64,000 bases of DNA, taken from positions 310,001-374,000 of the forward strand of contig NZ_JACHIF010000006.1 in NCBI RefSeq assembly GCF_014203045.1, written 5' to 3'. Below are positions 26,881-38,186 of the stretch, piece by piece. The first letter of the stretch is position 1. Each line of letters opens with the position of its first letter. A program made the position numbers and the translations under genes. This DNA comes from Prosthecobacter dejongeii. GTDB lineage: Bacteria > Verrucomicrobiota > Verrucomicrobiia > Verrucomicrobiales > Verrucomicrobiaceae. Below the pieces are notes generated by a model. It did not search any database. It was not told the origin of the DNA and saw only the letters and a list, made by a program, of their open reading frames with translations.

Positions 26881-27811
26881 ATGGCAGGGTTTTCAGGAAG
26901 GCAGCATAGGCTTCGCCCAGTCCTGCTTCAAGGTTGACTCGAGGTTTCCAGCCCAGGCTTTGGATCAAATGAGAATCCAGCAGCTTGCGCGGCGTGCCGT
27001 CCGGTTTGGTAGTGTCGAAACGAAGTTCGCCCTTATAGCCTACGACACGTTTCACCGTCTGCGCCAGTTCGCCGATGCTGCATTCCTGGCCACTGCCCAC
27101 ATTGACCCAATCGGGTGGGGTATCGAGCTCAAGGAGGTGCAGACAGGCTTCGGCGAGGTCATCCACGTGCAGAAATTCGCGCAGTGGTGTGCCCGTGCCC
27201 CAGACGGTGACAGCTTCGGTTTGATTCACCTTGGCCTCATGAAAGCGACGCAGCAGCCCCGGAATGACGTGGGAATTGTCCGGGTGGTAGTTGTCGCCCG
27301 GCCCATAAAGATTTGTGGGCATGGCGGAGTGAAACATCACCCCATATTGGCTGCGGTAGTGCTGGCAAAGTTTCAGCCCAGCGATCTTGGCCAATGCGTA
27401 GGCTTCATTGGTGCCTTCGAGGGATCCGGTAAGCAGGCAGTCCTCCGGCATAGGCTGCGGGGCCAGACGGGGATAGATGCAGGAGCTGCCGAGAAAGAGC
27501 AGTCGTTTCACCCCCGACGCGTAAGCCCCATGGATGACATTGGCTGCCATCATGAGGTTGTCATAAATGAACTCGGCCGGGTAAGTGCTGTTGGCATGGA
27601 TGCCCCCCACTTTAGCGGCGGCCAAGATGACGGTGTCGGGTTTGTTTTGGCCTAACCAAGTTTCCACATTGGCCTGCCGGCGCAGATCTAACTCCGCATG
27701 GGTTGCGGTGATGATGTCCTTGCCTCCACGTTCATGGAGGGCTCTGACCAAGGCGCTGCCCACCATGCCACGATGACCGGCGACGTAGATGCGGGAATCG
27801 AGAAAAGACAT
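26879..27811 (-). CDS. fcl: GDP-L-fucose synthase
   Basis: 310 aa extended SDR. Nucleotide loop [44 protein letters not shown], and the active site [13 protein letters not shown] (Y..K). Follows the family closely in length and motifs. It epimerises and reduces GDP-4-keto-6-deoxymannose to GDP-L-fucose with NADPH. It is the last gene of the leftward operon uxs-ugd-gmd-fcl and lies 17 bp after gmd. The stop overlaps the T tract of the convergent terminator. Confidence 0.95.
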   Translation of the reverse strand: MSFLDSRIYVAGHRGMVGSALVRALHERGGKDIITATHAELDLRRQANVETWLGQNKPDTVILAAAKVGGIHANSTYPAEFIYDNLMMAANVIHGAYASGVKRLLFLGSSCIYPRLAPQPMPEDCLLTGSLEGTNEAYALAKIAGLKLCQHYRSQYGVMFHSAMPTNLYGPGDNYHPDNSHVIPGLLRRFHEAKVNQTEAVTVWGTGTPLREFLHVDDLAEACLHLLELDTPPDWVNVGSGQECSIGELAQTVKRVVGYKGELRFDTTKPDGTPRKLLDSHLIQSLGWKPRVNLEAGLGEAYAAFLKTLP

Positions 27812-27828
27812 GGGCGGAAAAGTGAAAA

Positions 27829-28881
27829 TCAGGCAGCGAGCAGCTTCTCTTTTTTAGCCAGATCCCAGTCGGCCTTCGCCATGATTTGGACAAGTTCAGC
27901 GAAAGTGACCTTGGGCTGCCAGCCCAACTCCCGGCGGGCTTTTTCTGGATTGCCAATGAGCAGTTCCACCTCTGCTGGGCGGTAGTAGTTTGGGTTCACC
28001 TTCACGCGTACAATGCCTTTTTCATCGCGGCCCACTTCGTTTTCGCCTTCGCCCTCAAAGGTCAGTGGCATGTCCACGGCTGCAAAACTGTGCTCGCAAA
28101 ATTCGCGCACCGTGTGGGTTTCCTGAGTCGCGCAGACATAGTCGCCAGGCTGTTCTTGCTGGAGCATGCGCCACATCATCTCAGTATATTCAGGGGCGTA
28201 ACCCCAGTCGCGCTGAGCTCCCAGATTACCCAGGGCCACATGCTCCTGCATACCTTCGCGGATGCGACCTGCGGCACGGGTGATCTTGCGTGTAACGAAG
28301 GTCTCGCCTCGGCGAGGAGATTCATGATTGAAGAGAATCCCATTGCTAGCATGCAGGCCGTAGGATTCACGATAGTTCACCACGATCCAGTAGCCGTACA
28401 GTTTCGCCACCCCATAAGGAGAGCGTGGATAAAAAGGGGTCTTTTCCGTTTGAGGGACTTCCTGGACGAGTCCGAAGAGTTCGCTGGTGGAGGCTTGGTA
28501 AAAACGAGCCCGTTTTTCGAGCCCCACTTCCTTGATGGAATCGAGAAATCGCAGAGTGCCCAGACCATCTACCTCAGCAGTGTACTCGGGAACTTCAAAG
28601 GAGACTTTGACATGGCTCTGTGCCGCGAGGTTATAGATTTCGTTAGGCCCAATTTTTTCCAATAGACGGTTCAGATTGCTCGAGTCTGTGAGATCTCCGT
28701 GATGAAGGAAGAGCCGCTGGTTGTAGATCTCGGGATCATTGAACAAGTGCTCGATACGTTGAGTATTGAAGTTCGAGGCGCGGCGGATCATGCCATGCAC
28801 CGTGTAGCCCTTAGCCAAAAGTTGTTCGGCAAGGTAAGAACCATCCTGGCCTGTAATTCCGGTGATGAGGGCGATGGGCAT
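27829..28881 (-). CDS. gmd: GDP-mannose 4,6-dehydratase
   Basis: 350 aa. [39 protein letters not shown], and the active-site [16 protein letters not shown] (Y..K) identify [23 protein letters not shown] is also typical. Converts GDP-mannose to GDP-4-keto-6-deoxymannose, the substrate of the next enzyme Fcl. The pair supplies GDP-fucose for surface polysaccharide or glycoprotein. Confidence 0.96.
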   Translation of the reverse strand: MPIALITGITGQDGSYLAEQLLAKGYTVHGMIRRASNFNTQRIEHLFNDPEIYNQRLFLHHGDLTDSSNLNRLLEKIGPNEIYNLAAQSHVKVSFEVPEYTAEVDGLGTLRFLDSIKEVGLEKRARFYQASTSELFGLVQEVPQTEKTPFYPRSPYGVAKLYGYWIVVNYRESYGLHASNGILFNHESPRRGETFVTRKITRAAGRIREGMQEHVALGNLGAQRDWGYAPEYTEMMWRMLQQEQPGDYVCATQETHTVREFCEHSFAAVDMPLTFEGEGENEVGRDEKGIVRVKVNPNYYRPAEVELLIGNPEKARRELGWQPKVTFAELVQIMAKADWDLAKKEKLLAA

Positions 28882-28947
28882 GAGGGAGATAAGAGAAAAT
28901 GAAGGAAGAGAATGGCTGAAACAACGGGGCTTGAGCGCCTATTCCGT

Positions 28948-30318
28948 TTAGCTTTTTCCGAGCGGTTTGCCGATGCTGTAAACGCGGAAGCCAATCTTCT
29001 CTAGCTTGGGCCTATCAAGGATGTTTCTCCCATCAAAGATCCAGGCGGGTTTGAGCATGTTTTCGTAAATGACCTCAAAGTCCAAGTCTTTAAAAGCATC
29101 CCACTCAGTGAGGACGAGGAGGGCGTGAGCCCCTTGGGAGGCCTCCTCGGCCGATGCGGCAAAGGTCACCCGTTGGTCTTCGAGGGAAAGGGATAGGTCT
29201 TTGCGAATCTGCTCGGCTTTCACCTTCGGATCGTGAATGGCTAGGTGAGCACGCTCTTCCAACAGGTCTTGGCAGACATAGATGGCCGCTGACTCGCGAG
29301 TGTCGTTGGTGTCTTTCTTGAAGGCAAAACCCAACACCGCAATGCGCTTGCCAGTGACGGTATTAAACAGCGTGCGGACGACACGTTCGGAGAAGCGATG
29401 TTTCTGCCAGTCATTCATGCGAATGACGTGGTCCCAGTAGGCGGCTACATCCGGCAGGCCGAAGTGTCCGCAGAGATAGACGAGATTCAGCACATCCTTT
29501 TGAAAGCAGGAACCGCCAAAACCCACGGACGCCTTGAGGAACTTCGGCCCGATGCGTGAATCCGTGCCGATGGCGCGGGCTACTTCATCCACATCCGCCC
29601 CGGTCGTCTCGCACAGAGCTGAGATGCTATTGATGGAGGAGATGCGCTGTGCCAGGAAGGCATTGGCCACGAGTTTGGACAACTCTGAAGACCAGAGATT
29701 GGTGGTGAGGATGCGCTCACGGGGCACCCAGTGGGCATAGACGCTGACTAAGGCTTCGATGGCGGCCTGTCCTTCAGGTGTGGTCTCACCACCGATGAGG
29801 ATGCGGTCTGGATTACTCAGATCAGCCACCGCCGTTCCTTCCGCCAGGAACTCCGGATTTGATAGCACCTGATGTTTCAGCCCCTTGCCGTTGGAGGCGA
29901 GGATGCTGTGAATGGCCTCCGCTGTTTTCACCGGGATGGTGCTTTTTTCGACAATGATTTTCGGCTCATTCACCACCTCTGCAATGGTGCGAGCCACTGC
30001 CTCAACATAACGAAGGTCGGCAGCTTTGTCCGCGCCCAGGCCGAAGGTCTTGGTGGGCGTATTGACGCTAACGAAGATGATGTCTGCTGTCCGGATGGCA
30101 TCTTCTACCCCAGTGGAGAAAAATAGATTTCGCCCGCGCGCTGAAGCGACAATTTCATCTAGGCCCGGCTCATAGATGGGCAGCTCATCGGAGTTCCACG
30201 CTTCGATGCGTGCCTGATTGAGATCCACCACTTCCACCCGAATGTTCGGGCATTTAGCGGCGATCATCGCCATCGTGGGACCACCGACATAACCAGCACC
30301 GATGCAGCAGATGTTCAT
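28948..30318 (-). CDS. ugd: UDP-glucose 6-dehydrogenase, animal/plant-like type
   Basis: 456 aa. The sequence follows eukaryotic UGDH, not the shorter enterobacterial Ugd: [75 protein letters not shown], the catalytic Cys in [18 protein letters not shown], and [13 protein letters not shown]. It oxidises UDP-glucose twice with NAD to UDP-glucuronate. The adjacent UDP-glucuronate decarboxylase uses that product, so the pair would make UDP-xylose. Confidence 0.96.
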   Translation of the reverse strand: MNICCIGAGYVGGPTMAMIAAKCPNIRVEVVDLNQARIEAWNSDELPIYEPGLDEIVASARGRNLFFSTGVEDAIRTADIIFVSVNTPTKTFGLGADKAADLRYVEAVARTIAEVVNEPKIIVEKSTIPVKTAEAIHSILASNGKGLKHQVLSNPEFLAEGTAVADLSNPDRILIGGETTPEGQAAIEALVSVYAHWVPRERILTTNLWSSELSKLVANAFLAQRISSINSISALCETTGADVDEVARAIGTDSRIGPKFLKASVGFGGSCFQKDVLNLVYLCGHFGLPDVAAYWDHVIRMNDWQKHRFSERVVRTLFNTVTGKRIAVLGFAFKKDTNDTRESAAIYVCQDLLEERAHLAIHDPKVKAEQIRKDLSLSLEDQRVTFAASAEEASQGAHALLVLTEWDAFKDLDFEVIYENMLKPAWIFDGRNILDRPKLEKIGFRVYSIGKPLGKS

Positions 30319-30362
30319 TGGAAAAGTAAATAAAAATAAAGTTCGGCTGATAGGCCTCCTTA

Positions 30363-31295
30363 TCAGGCCGCAACAATCGTCTTGAAGTAAGCGATGGTGC
30401 GATCCAGGCCCTCTTCCAGTGGCACTTTGGGTTCCCAGCCTAGGTGGCTTTTGGCGAGCGTGATGTCCGGGCGGCGCTGTTTTGGATCGTCGGAGGGCAG
30501 GGGATGGAAAGTGATCTTCGAGGGGCCTCCGACCTTTTTTAGCACTAGCTCGGCTAGCTGTAGCATGGTGAATTCACCCGGGTTTCCAATGTTGATGGGG
30601 CCCGTGTGACCGGTGGTTTCCATGAGGCGGACAAAGCCTTCGATGAGGTCATCCACGTAGCAGAAGCTACGGGTCTGGCTGCCATCTCCATAAATGGTGA
30701 TGTTCTGGCCGCGGAGGGCCTGCACGATGAAGTTAGAGACGACACGGCCATCGTCTGGCAGCATGCGAGGGCCGTAGGTGTTGAAAATGCGCACCACGCG
30801 AATGTCCACGCCGTTTTGGCGGTGATAGTCAAAGAAGAGGGTCTCTGCCACGCGCTTACCTTCATCGTAGCAGGAGCGGATGCCGATGGGGTTGACGTGG
30901 CCCCAGTAGCTTTCGGGCTGAGGGTGGATTTCAGGGTCGCCATAGACCTCGGAAGTGGAGGCCTGGAAAACACGGGCGCGAGTGCGTTTAGCCAAACCAA
31001 GAACATTGATTGCTCCCATGACGGAGGTCTTGATGGTCTTGATGGCGTTGTATTGATAATGAGGAGGCGATGCCGGGCAGGCGAGGTTGTAGATGCGGTC
31101 CACCTCGGCCTTGAATGGATCAATCACATCATGGCGAAAGAGCTCGAAATTCGGGTTGGGGAGCAGATGCGCAATGTTGGCTTTGCGGCCGGTGAAGAAG
31201 TTATCCATGCATAGGATATCGTGGCCTTCATTCAGGAGCCGTTCGCAGAGATGGGAGCCGAGGAAACCGGCGCCGCCGGTGATGAGGATACGCAT
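30363..31295 (-). CDS. uxs: UDP-glucuronate decarboxylase (UDP-xylose synthase)
   Basis: 310 aa [84 protein letters not shown] (active-site Y..K), and [15 protein letters not shown] match UXS enzymes of plants and animals closely. It oxidises and decarboxylates UDP-glucuronate to UDP-xylose. First gene of the leftward nucleotide-sugar operon, 44 bp before ugd. Homologues occur in other bacteria, so eukaryotic origin is not implied. Confidence 0.94.
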   Translation of the reverse strand: MRILITGGAGFLGSHLCERLLNEGHDILCMDNFFTGRKANIAHLLPNPNFELFRHDVIDPFKAEVDRIYNLACPASPPHYQYNAIKTIKTSVMGAINVLGLAKRTRARVFQASTSEVYGDPEIHPQPESYWGHVNPIGIRSCYDEGKRVAETLFFDYHRQNGVDIRVVRIFNTYGPRMLPDDGRVVSNFIVQALRGQNITIYGDGSQTRSFCYVDDLIEGFVRLMETTGHTGPINIGNPGEFTMLQLAELVLKKVGGPSKITFHPLPSDDPKQRRPDITLAKSHLGWEPKVPLEEGLDRTIAYFKTIVAA

Positions 31296-31379
31296 GAGGC
31301 TGGGGTAGATGGGGCAGGCTGGCTAGTCAAGTCACAGCCACGACTTCCATAAGCAGAGAGAGGAGAAGACGAGGGCATG

Positions 31380-31408
31380 AAAAACCCACGCAGTTGCCTG
31401 CGTGGGTT
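31380..31408 (-). terminator. Rho-independent terminator of acs
   Basis: Perfect 11-bp stem AACCCACGCAG (31383-31393) / CTGCGTGGGTT (31398-31408) with loop TTGC; on the minus strand it runs into TTTTT. It lies about 30 bp past the acs stop. Confidence 0.85.
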
Positions 31409-31436
31409 AAGTTTAACCTGAAGTGTGGAAGGGAAA

Positions 31437-33443
31437 TTAATCCTCCCCGCTGGCAGCGAGCTGGGCGATGACGCTCAGGTCTTCCAGGGTGGTGGTATCG
31501 CCTTTGATGACTTCGCCGGCGGCGATTTGCTTCAGCAGGCGACGCATAATCTTGCCAGAGCGAGTCTTCGGCAGAGCGGCGGCAAAGCGGACTTCATCTG
31601 GGGTGGCGACGGGGCCGATGACTTTACGGACGTGTTTTTTGAGCTCGTCTGCGAGCTCGCGACCGGTGGCCATGCCTTCCTTGACGGTGACAAAGCAGAC
31701 GACGCCCTGGCCTTTCATTTCATCTGGGCGGCCCACGACGGCAGCCTCAGCCACGGCAGGGTGGGAGACGAGGGCGCTTTCCACTTCGGCAGTGCCGAGG
31801 CGGTGACCTGCGACATTGAGCACGTCGTCAATACGGCCAATGATCCAGATATAACCGTCCTTGTCACGGCGTGCTCCATCGCCTGCGAAATACCAGCCTT
31901 CAAATTCACTCCAGTAGGTTTCCTGGTAGCGTTTCTTATCGCCCCAGATGCCGCGCAGCATGGAAGGCCAAGGTTTGCGGATGACGAGTTTGCCCTGTTC
32001 ATCCTTGCCCACTTCTTTGCCGAGGTCATCCACGATGGCGACATCCACACCGAAGAAGGGCAGGGTGGCGGTGCCAGGTTTGGTGGGGGTGGCACCAGGG
32101 ATGGGGGTGATCATGTGGCCGCCAGTTTCGGTCTGCCACCAGGTGTCCACGATGGGGCACTTGCCACCGCCGACTTGGGTATGATACCACATCCAGGCTT
32201 CAGGGTTGATAGGCTCACCGACGGTGCCCAGAAGGCGGAGGCTAGAGAGATCCCATTTTTTCAGCCACTCATCACCCCATTTCATGAAGGCACGGATGGC
32301 CGTCGGAGCAGTGTAAAATACGGTGACGGCGTATTCCTCGATGATCTTCCAGAAGCGGTCGTTTTCCGGCCAGTTCGGCGCGCCTTCATACATAAGGGAG
32401 GTGGCACCGAGGGAAAGAGGACCATAGACCATGTAGCTGTGACCTGTGACCCAGCCGACATCGGCTGTGCACCAATACACATCGTCATCGCGGAGGTCGA
32501 AGACGTATTTGCAGGTCATCTCAGCGTGCAGGAGGTAGCCTGCGGTGCTGTGCAGAATCCCCTTGGGCTTGCCCGTGCTGCCGCTGGTATAGAGAATGAA
32601 CAGAGGGGTTTCAGAATCCAGGACGGCGGCAGGGCAGTGAGCGTCCACGTATTCCAGTTCGCGGTGCCACCAGACATCGCGGCCTTCCTCGATGTGGACG
32701 TCCTGCCCCGTGCGGCGGAAGACGATGACGGTTTCCACAGGCGTATCGCCACCTTTGAGGGCATCGTCCACGTTCTTCTTGAGCGGGACCACGGCGCCGC
32801 GGCGGTAGCCACCATCAGAGGTGATGACGATTTTGGCTCCGCAATCGAGCACACGGTCCTTGATGCTTTCTGCGCTGAAACCGCCGAACACCACACTGTG
32901 GATGGCACCGATGCGGGTACAAGCCAGCATAGCGATGGCTGCCTCTGGAATCATCGGCAGGTAGATCATCACGCGGTCACCCTTTTTCACCTTGTTGCGC
33001 TTCAGTACATTGGCAAAGCGGCAGACTTCGCGGTGAAGCTGCTGGTAGGTGAGCACGCGTTTTTCACCGGGTTCACCTTCCCAGATGAGGGCGGCTTTGG
33101 TTTTGTTAGGCCCCACCAGGTGGCGGTCCAGGCAGTTTTCGCTGACGTTGAGTTTGCCACCCACGAACCACTTCGCATTCGGGCACTTCCACTCCATGAC
33201 CTTGGTGTAGGGCTTCTGCCACTGCAGTTCTTTCGCCTCGCGGCCAAAGAATTTATCCGGATGCTTGATGGACTCCTCATACATGCGGCGATATTCCGCC
33301 ATGCTGCCGACGCGGGCTTTTTTGGAAAATTCTGCGCTGGGTTTGAAAACGCGATTTTCCGTCATGATCGTCTGGGATTTACCGGCAGACTTTTTGGCAG
33401 CGGCTTTCTTGGGGGCGGGCTTGGCAGCTTTCTTCTTGCTCAT
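31437..33443 (-). CDS. acs: Acetyl-CoA synthetase with Lys/Ala-rich N-terminal tail
   Basis: 668 aa from the ATG at 33443. The first ~23 residues ([20 protein letters not shown]) are an unusual basic tail; the ordinary enzyme starts near [16 protein letters not shown]-forming motifs: [50 protein letters not shown], and the C-terminal [11 protein letters not shown] whose lysine is the known acetylation control site in the family. It activates acetate to acetyl-CoA in the cytoplasm. The long opposite-strand open frames here are shadows. Confidence 0.96.
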   Translation of the reverse strand: MSKKKAAKPAPKKAAAKKSAGKSQTIMTENRVFKPSAEFSKKARVGSMAEYRRMYEESIKHPDKFFGREAKELQWQKPYTKVMEWKCPNAKWFVGGKLNVSENCLDRHLVGPNKTKAALIWEGEPGEKRVLTYQQLHREVCRFANVLKRNKVKKGDRVMIYLPMIPEAAIAMLACTRIGAIHSVVFGGFSAESIKDRVLDCGAKIVITSDGGYRRGAVVPLKKNVDDALKGGDTPVETVIVFRRTGQDVHIEEGRDVWWHRELEYVDAHCPAAVLDSETPLFILYTSGSTGKPKGILHSTAGYLLHAEMTCKYVFDLRDDDVYWCTADVGWVTGHSYMVYGPLSLGATSLMYEGAPNWPENDRFWKIIEEYAVTVFYTAPTAIRAFMKWGDEWLKKWDLSSLRLLGTVGEPINPEAWMWYHTQVGGGKCPIVDTWWQTETGGHMITPIPGATPTKPGTATLPFFGVDVAIVDDLGKEVGKDEQGKLVIRKPWPSMLRGIWGDKKRYQETYWSEFEGWYFAGDGARRDKDGYIWIIGRIDDVLNVAGHRLGTAEVESALVSHPAVAEAAVVGRPDEMKGQGVVCFVTVKEGMATGRELADELKKHVRKVIGPVATPDEVRFAAALPKTRSGKIMRRLLKQIAAGEVIKGDTTTLEDLSVIAQLAASGED

Positions 33444-33713
33444 GGGGTGGGGTTGAAACGGACGAATTAAACGCAGGAAACTCCAGGCTACATGCAGCAA
33501 ACCTATGCTGGCAATACTGGATTGGTGGAATCCGACTCAGGAAAACAGGGAGTTTTAGGGCATGGCAGTAGGGATGAGCCGCCCGAGGGTGGCATGAAAG
33601 CATGAAATCCGGTGATTCCAGTATTCCTGCGAGATTTGAAGCCCTCTCTTGCGAATGTGGAATCCAGGCCTAACCTGATCGCCCTTTTTCCCCAAACCAA
33701 AAACAAAACAACC

Positions 33714-34739
<1,026 letters not shown>

Positions 34740-34774
34740 TAACTTTGAGTTAACCCGAGTTTTGACTCCTTTCG

Positions 34775-34808
34775 AGGCGCACCGGATTCTGTCTGGTGCG
34801 CCTTTTTT
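34775..34808 (+). terminator. Rho-independent terminator of asd
   Basis: AGGCGCACC (34775-34783) pairs with GGTGCGCCT (34795-34803), 11-nt loop, followed by a run of T to 34808. Confidence 0.85.
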
Positions 34809-34813
34809 CTGCA

Positions 34814-35629
34814 TTATGGCATCTGCCGCCGGGCCGAGATCCAGGGTCGATGCTCGGCGGTGATGTCGCGGCGAGGAAGAATGGCCGCGCGCAGAGTTTC
34901 CAGAACAGTCTGAGGATCGCAGCCGTAGAGCCCGGCTCCCCAGCAGGGGTTGGCTTCAATGATGGCCCAGGTGCCTGTATCCAGACGACCGACATCCAGC
35001 GTGCAGGCCGGAGGCAGCTTGATCCGATCATCCCCGAGGACTTGACCAGCGAAGTCTCGCGCTTCGGCCTCTTCATCGGGGAGGAATAGCCACTCACCCT
35101 GCTCATCGTGAGCCAGGGCATCCTCTCGCCAATACGGGCTCAATGTTACGATTTCACGGGCGCGGATGAAGCATCGGACTTCCAGGCGGAAATCCACAAC
35201 CCCGGACCGAAGAACCGGGATGTCAGCGTCCACTTGGTCGTCGCCCGGCAAAGCGTTGCCTGACTCATAGACTTTGGGATCGAAAATCTTACCATCGGCA
35301 GGTTTAACAAAAGCTTTGGTGGCGAAGGCGCGAGCCCTTGCCAGAGGCATGATCTCAATGTCACGCTGGAGGTACTCACGGGGCACCGAGGTCAGCCAGT
35401 CAATGGCAGGCTCCAGGATAACTAGGCCTAGTTGATCTGCGACCGCTTCTGCAAAGAGCGGTTCTCCATAAATGACGATGGGGCGATCTGTTCCTACCAA
35501 TTCCTCCGGCACACGCCAACCTTGGATGCGCTGCGCAGACCAGCCCAACGCAAGCGCGGCCTTCCACATGGAGATGGAGTCTTCAGTGATGCGTGGGGCT
35601 AGGAGGAGCAATGGGGCTGAGGAGTTCAT
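34814..35629 (-). CDS. ATP-grasp domain protein (DUF4343 type)
   Basis: 271 aa. N-terminal half is a predomain without strong motifs. The C-terminal half has the ATP-grasp pattern: AFVKPADGKIFDPKVY, DFRLEVRCFIRAREIV, and the metal-binding end WAIIEANPCWGAGLYGCDP. Proteins of this type (ATP-grasp with DUF4343) probably ligate an acid to an amine using ATP, but substrates are unknown. It is alone on its transcript between asd and glyS. No signal peptide. Confidence 0.75.
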   Translation of the reverse strand: MNSSAPLLLLAPRITEDSISMWKAALALGWSAQRIQGWRVPEELVGTDRPIVIYGEPLFAEAVADQLGLVILEPAIDWLTSVPREYLQRDIEIMPLARARAFATKAFVKPADGKIFDPKVYESGNALPGDDQVDADIPVLRSGVVDFRLEVRCFIRAREIVTLSPYWREDALAHDEQGEWLFLPDEEAEARDFAGQVLGDDRIKLPPACTLDVGRLDTGTWAIIEANPCWGAGLYGCDPQTVLETLRAAILPRRDITAEHRPWISARRQMP

Positions 35630-35643
35630 AAGGCAGGTAATAT

Positions 35644-35679
35644 AAAAAAAGGCCTCCGGATGCGAGCATCACGGAGGCC
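35644..35679 (-). terminator. Rho-independent terminator of glyS
   Basis: GGCCTCCG (35651-35658) / CGGAGGCC (35672-35679), 13-nt loop; on the minus strand the stem is followed by seven T (complement of 35644-35650). Confidence 0.85.
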
Positions 35680-35699
35680 GATTTGAGTGAGGGTGAAAC

Positions 35700-37481
35700 T
35701 TAACTCACGGCGGCCAGGAGCTTTGGCAGGAGGTCGGAGATCTTGACGCGTTCCTGCTCGCCGCCGTCGCGGTGGCGGAGGGTGACGGTGTCTTGAAGCT
35801 CAGGGCCTTTTTCGCCGAGGGTTTCGAAGTCAATGGTGATGCCGAAGGGCGTGCCGACTTCGTCCTGGCGGGCGTAGCGGCGACCGATGGCGGCGGTCTC
35901 ATCGTAGAAGCAGTTCATGTGCTTTTTGAGGAGCGAATAAACTTCGCGGGCTTTGGCGACGAGCTCGGGCTTGTTCTTCAGGAGGGGGAAGACGCCGACT
36001 TTGATCGGGGCCACACGAGGATGCAGGCGCAAGTAGGTGCGGTTTTCCACCTTGCCGTTTACATCGGCTTTTTCTTCCTCAACAAAGGCATTGGCGATGA
36101 TGGCCAGGGCCATGCGGTCGAGGCCGGCGGAGGGCTCGATGACGTGAGGAACATAGTTGCCTTTGAAGAGACGTTCGAACCAGGCGCGGACATCGGCTTC
36201 CGGCATCGGTTCGCCTTTGACCTTCGCCTGCTCGGCAGCGAGGCGCTTCTGGACCAGGGCTTCCTTCTGCTCGTCGGTGAGCTTGGCGGCGGCGTTCTTC
36301 AGCTCTTCGTCGAAGACTTCCTGGGTCTTGCCACTGGCGGTCTGGTGGGCCGTCAAATCGAAGGCACCACGGGCGGCGATGCCCTCAAGTTCTTCGGTGC
36401 CGAAAGGGAAATCACACAGGATGTCCACGCAGGCGCGGGCATAGTGGGCGAGATCGTCCTTCGTCTGCCAGTAGTATTCCAGCACGCCACCGAGGCCGAT
36501 GCCTTCATAGAATTTCGTGCGCTGATCCACCCAATAACGGTGCCAGAGATCCCAGCCCCAGTTGGGCTGCGGTTCGCTGAGGTCAGCGCCCTCGCTCCAC
36601 TGAGCGACTTCGCCGCTGATGATTTCGACGGCTTCATCAGGCTTGATGAAAAACTCGAGCTCCATCTGCTCGAACTCGCGGCTGCGGAAGGTGAAGTTCT
36701 TGGGGGTGACTTCGTTGCGGAAGGCCTTGCCGATCTGGCAAACGCCGAAGGGGACCTTCATGCGGCTGGAGTCGAAGACGTTCTTGAACTGGGCAAAGAT
36801 GGCCTGGGCGGTCTCTGGGCGCAGGTAGGTCACGTCGTCCTCGGTCGCTGTGGGGCCGAGGTAAGTCTTGAGCATGAGGTTAAAGGGACGCGCCGGGCCC
36901 AGGGCTCCGCCGGTTTCCGGATGGAAGTCCACGCTGCCTTCGATGGTGTCGCCTTTGGCTTCGCCTAACAAATTGATCTCTTCCACTTTGCCTGCGGCTT
37001 CACCAGCATTGGAAGCAATGAGAGTGCGGACGCGCTTGCGAAAGCTTTCGATGTGCTCGCCCTTTTTCATGAGGACGGAGATCACTCGGTCTAGCTTCCA
37101 GCCTGCCGGGGCTTCGGCACCGGTGTAGTTCATGACCACGCCTTCCTGCGGTTCCACGTGGTCGGCACGGACGCGCTTGTTGGTGAGGGAACATTCGCGC
37201 ATGAGATCCGCAAAGGTGTCCACATGGCCGCTGGCCTTCCAGATGGCAGGGTTCATGAGGATGCTGGCATCCAGGCCGAGGACGTCTTCACGCTCGCGGG
37301 TCATGGCATTCCACCAGGCGGTGCGCAGGTTGCGCTTCAGTTCGGCACCCAGCGGGCCGTAGTCCCAGACACCGCCACAGCCGCCGTAGATCTCGCTGCT
37401 TTGGAAGATGAAACCGCGGCGCTTGCAAAGAGAGACGATTTTCTCCATGAGGGCGGTGTTATTCTTAACGTCGGTGGACAT
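35700..37481 (-). CDS. glyS: Glycyl-tRNA synthetase, homodimeric class II type
   Basis: 593 aa from the ATG at 37481 (MSTDVKNNTALMEKIVSLCKRR); the frame is open 39 codons further up but without family similarity. Class II synthetase of the single-chain (alpha2) kind: SSEIYGGCGGVWDYGPLGAELKRN is broken over the first core strand. Also present are YLRPETAQAIFAQFKNV (motif 2 region), FRNEVTPKNFTFRSREFEQME, and EPSAGLDRMALAI (motif 3). An insertion with charged helices lies at about 400-450. It charges tRNA-Gly. No separate alpha/beta subunits are needed. Confidence 0.95.
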   Translation of the reverse strand: MSTDVKNNTALMEKIVSLCKRRGFIFQSSEIYGGCGGVWDYGPLGAELKRNLRTAWWNAMTREREDVLGLDASILMNPAIWKASGHVDTFADLMRECSLTNKRVRADHVEPQEGVVMNYTGAEAPAGWKLDRVISVLMKKGEHIESFRKRVRTLIASNAGEAAGKVEEINLLGEAKGDTIEGSVDFHPETGGALGPARPFNLMLKTYLGPTATEDDVTYLRPETAQAIFAQFKNVFDSSRMKVPFGVCQIGKAFRNEVTPKNFTFRSREFEQMELEFFIKPDEAVEIISGEVAQWSEGADLSEPQPNWGWDLWHRYWVDQRTKFYEGIGLGGVLEYYWQTKDDLAHYARACVDILCDFPFGTEELEGIAARGAFDLTAHQTASGKTQEVFDEELKNAAAKLTDEQKEALVQKRLAAEQAKVKGEPMPEADVRAWFERLFKGNYVPHVIEPSAGLDRMALAIIANAFVEEEKADVNGKVENRTYLRLHPRVAPIKVGVFPLLKNKPELVAKAREVYSLLKKHMNCFYDETAAIGRRYARQDEVGTPFGITIDFETLGEKGPELQDTVTLRHRDGGEQERVKISDLLPKLLAAVS

Positions 37482-37645
37482 AGGATGGTGTGCGGATGGC
37501 TGATTGACAAATGTTGTACTGAATCCTGGCTGGACCCGATTCAACAAGGGGCGCGTAAGGAGCGCTGGAGCCGCCATTTCGCAAGGGAAAGGTGGCATTC
37601 TTAGCGTCCTTCTGCATTCTTTGGGGATCTCCTCAAGTCCCCTCC

Positions 37646-38092
37646 ATGCGCGCCATCATCCAACGTTCCAAACAAGCCACCGTCACCATCGAAGGGGAGG
37701 TGAAAGCCAGCATTCCTCTAGGCCTCGTGGTCTTGCTGGGCGTGGAGCATGAAGACACGCAGGAGGATGCAGATTGGCTGGCCAGCAAGATCGTCCAGAT
37801 GCGCATCTTTGGCGATGCTGAGGGCAAGATGAACTTGAGTGTGAAGGATGTGGGGGGCGAGGTTCTGGTGGTGAGTCAGTTCACCCTGCATGCTAGCACG
37901 AAGAAGGGAAATCGCCCCAGCTTCATCCGGGCCGCGCGGCCTGAGGGGGCCATCCCGCTCTACGAATACTTCAAGTCTGCGCTGGCGAAAGAGGTGCCGG
38001 TGCAGTGTGGCGTTTTCGGCGCGGATATGCAGGTGGCCTTGATAAATGACGGTCCGGTAACGATTTGGATAGACTCGAAAGCCAAGGAATAA
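37646..38092 (+). CDS. dtd: D-aminoacyl-tRNA deacylase
   Basis: 148 aa from the ATG at 37646 ([19 protein letters not shown]). Family motifs [18 protein letters not shown] and the C-terminal [23 protein letters not shown] (the GPVT/NDGP region) are complete. DTD hydrolyses D-amino acids (and glycine) from mischarged tRNAs. It is divergent from glyS, a functionally neat neighbour because DTD also clears glycyl-tRNA-Ala. Confidence 0.93.
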   Translation: MRAIIQRSKQATVTIEGEVKASIPLGLVVLLGVEHEDTQEDADWLASKIVQMRIFGDAEGKMNLSVKDVGGEVLVVSQFTLHASTKKGNRPSFIRAARPEGAIPLYEYFKSALAKEVPVQCGVFGADMQVALINDGPVTIWIDSKAKE

Positions 38093-38121
38093 CCTATAAT
38101 AATGCAAAAAAAGTCACTTTC

Positions 38122-38145
38122 GGGTTGCGCAGAGTTGGGTTGCGC
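38122..38145 (+). promoter_or_regulatory. Direct repeat GGGTTGCGC upstream of the AP2/H1-like gene
   Basis: Two identical 9-mers at 38122-38130 and 38137-38145, 15 bp apart centre to centre, end 41 bp before the gene start. A repeat in a promoter may bind a regulator, possibly the AP2-like product itself; this is speculative. Confidence 0.25.
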
Positions 38146-38186
38146 TCAATTTCCACCTTCCCCCCATTACCAAGATCACTTTCCCT

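Noticed and set aside
31100..31100. CRISPR arrays and rRNA genes anywhere in the window
   Set aside because: No regularly spaced repeats and no rRNA-like conserved segments were seen on either strand.
31425..33470. 681-aa open frame antisense to acetyl-CoA synthetase
   Set aside because: Mirror of acs codon bias; no start context or domain, and acs on the other strand is unambiguous.
35772..36968. 398-aa open frame antisense to glyS
   Set aside because: Shadow of glyS with low-complexity Gly/Phe/Glu content.
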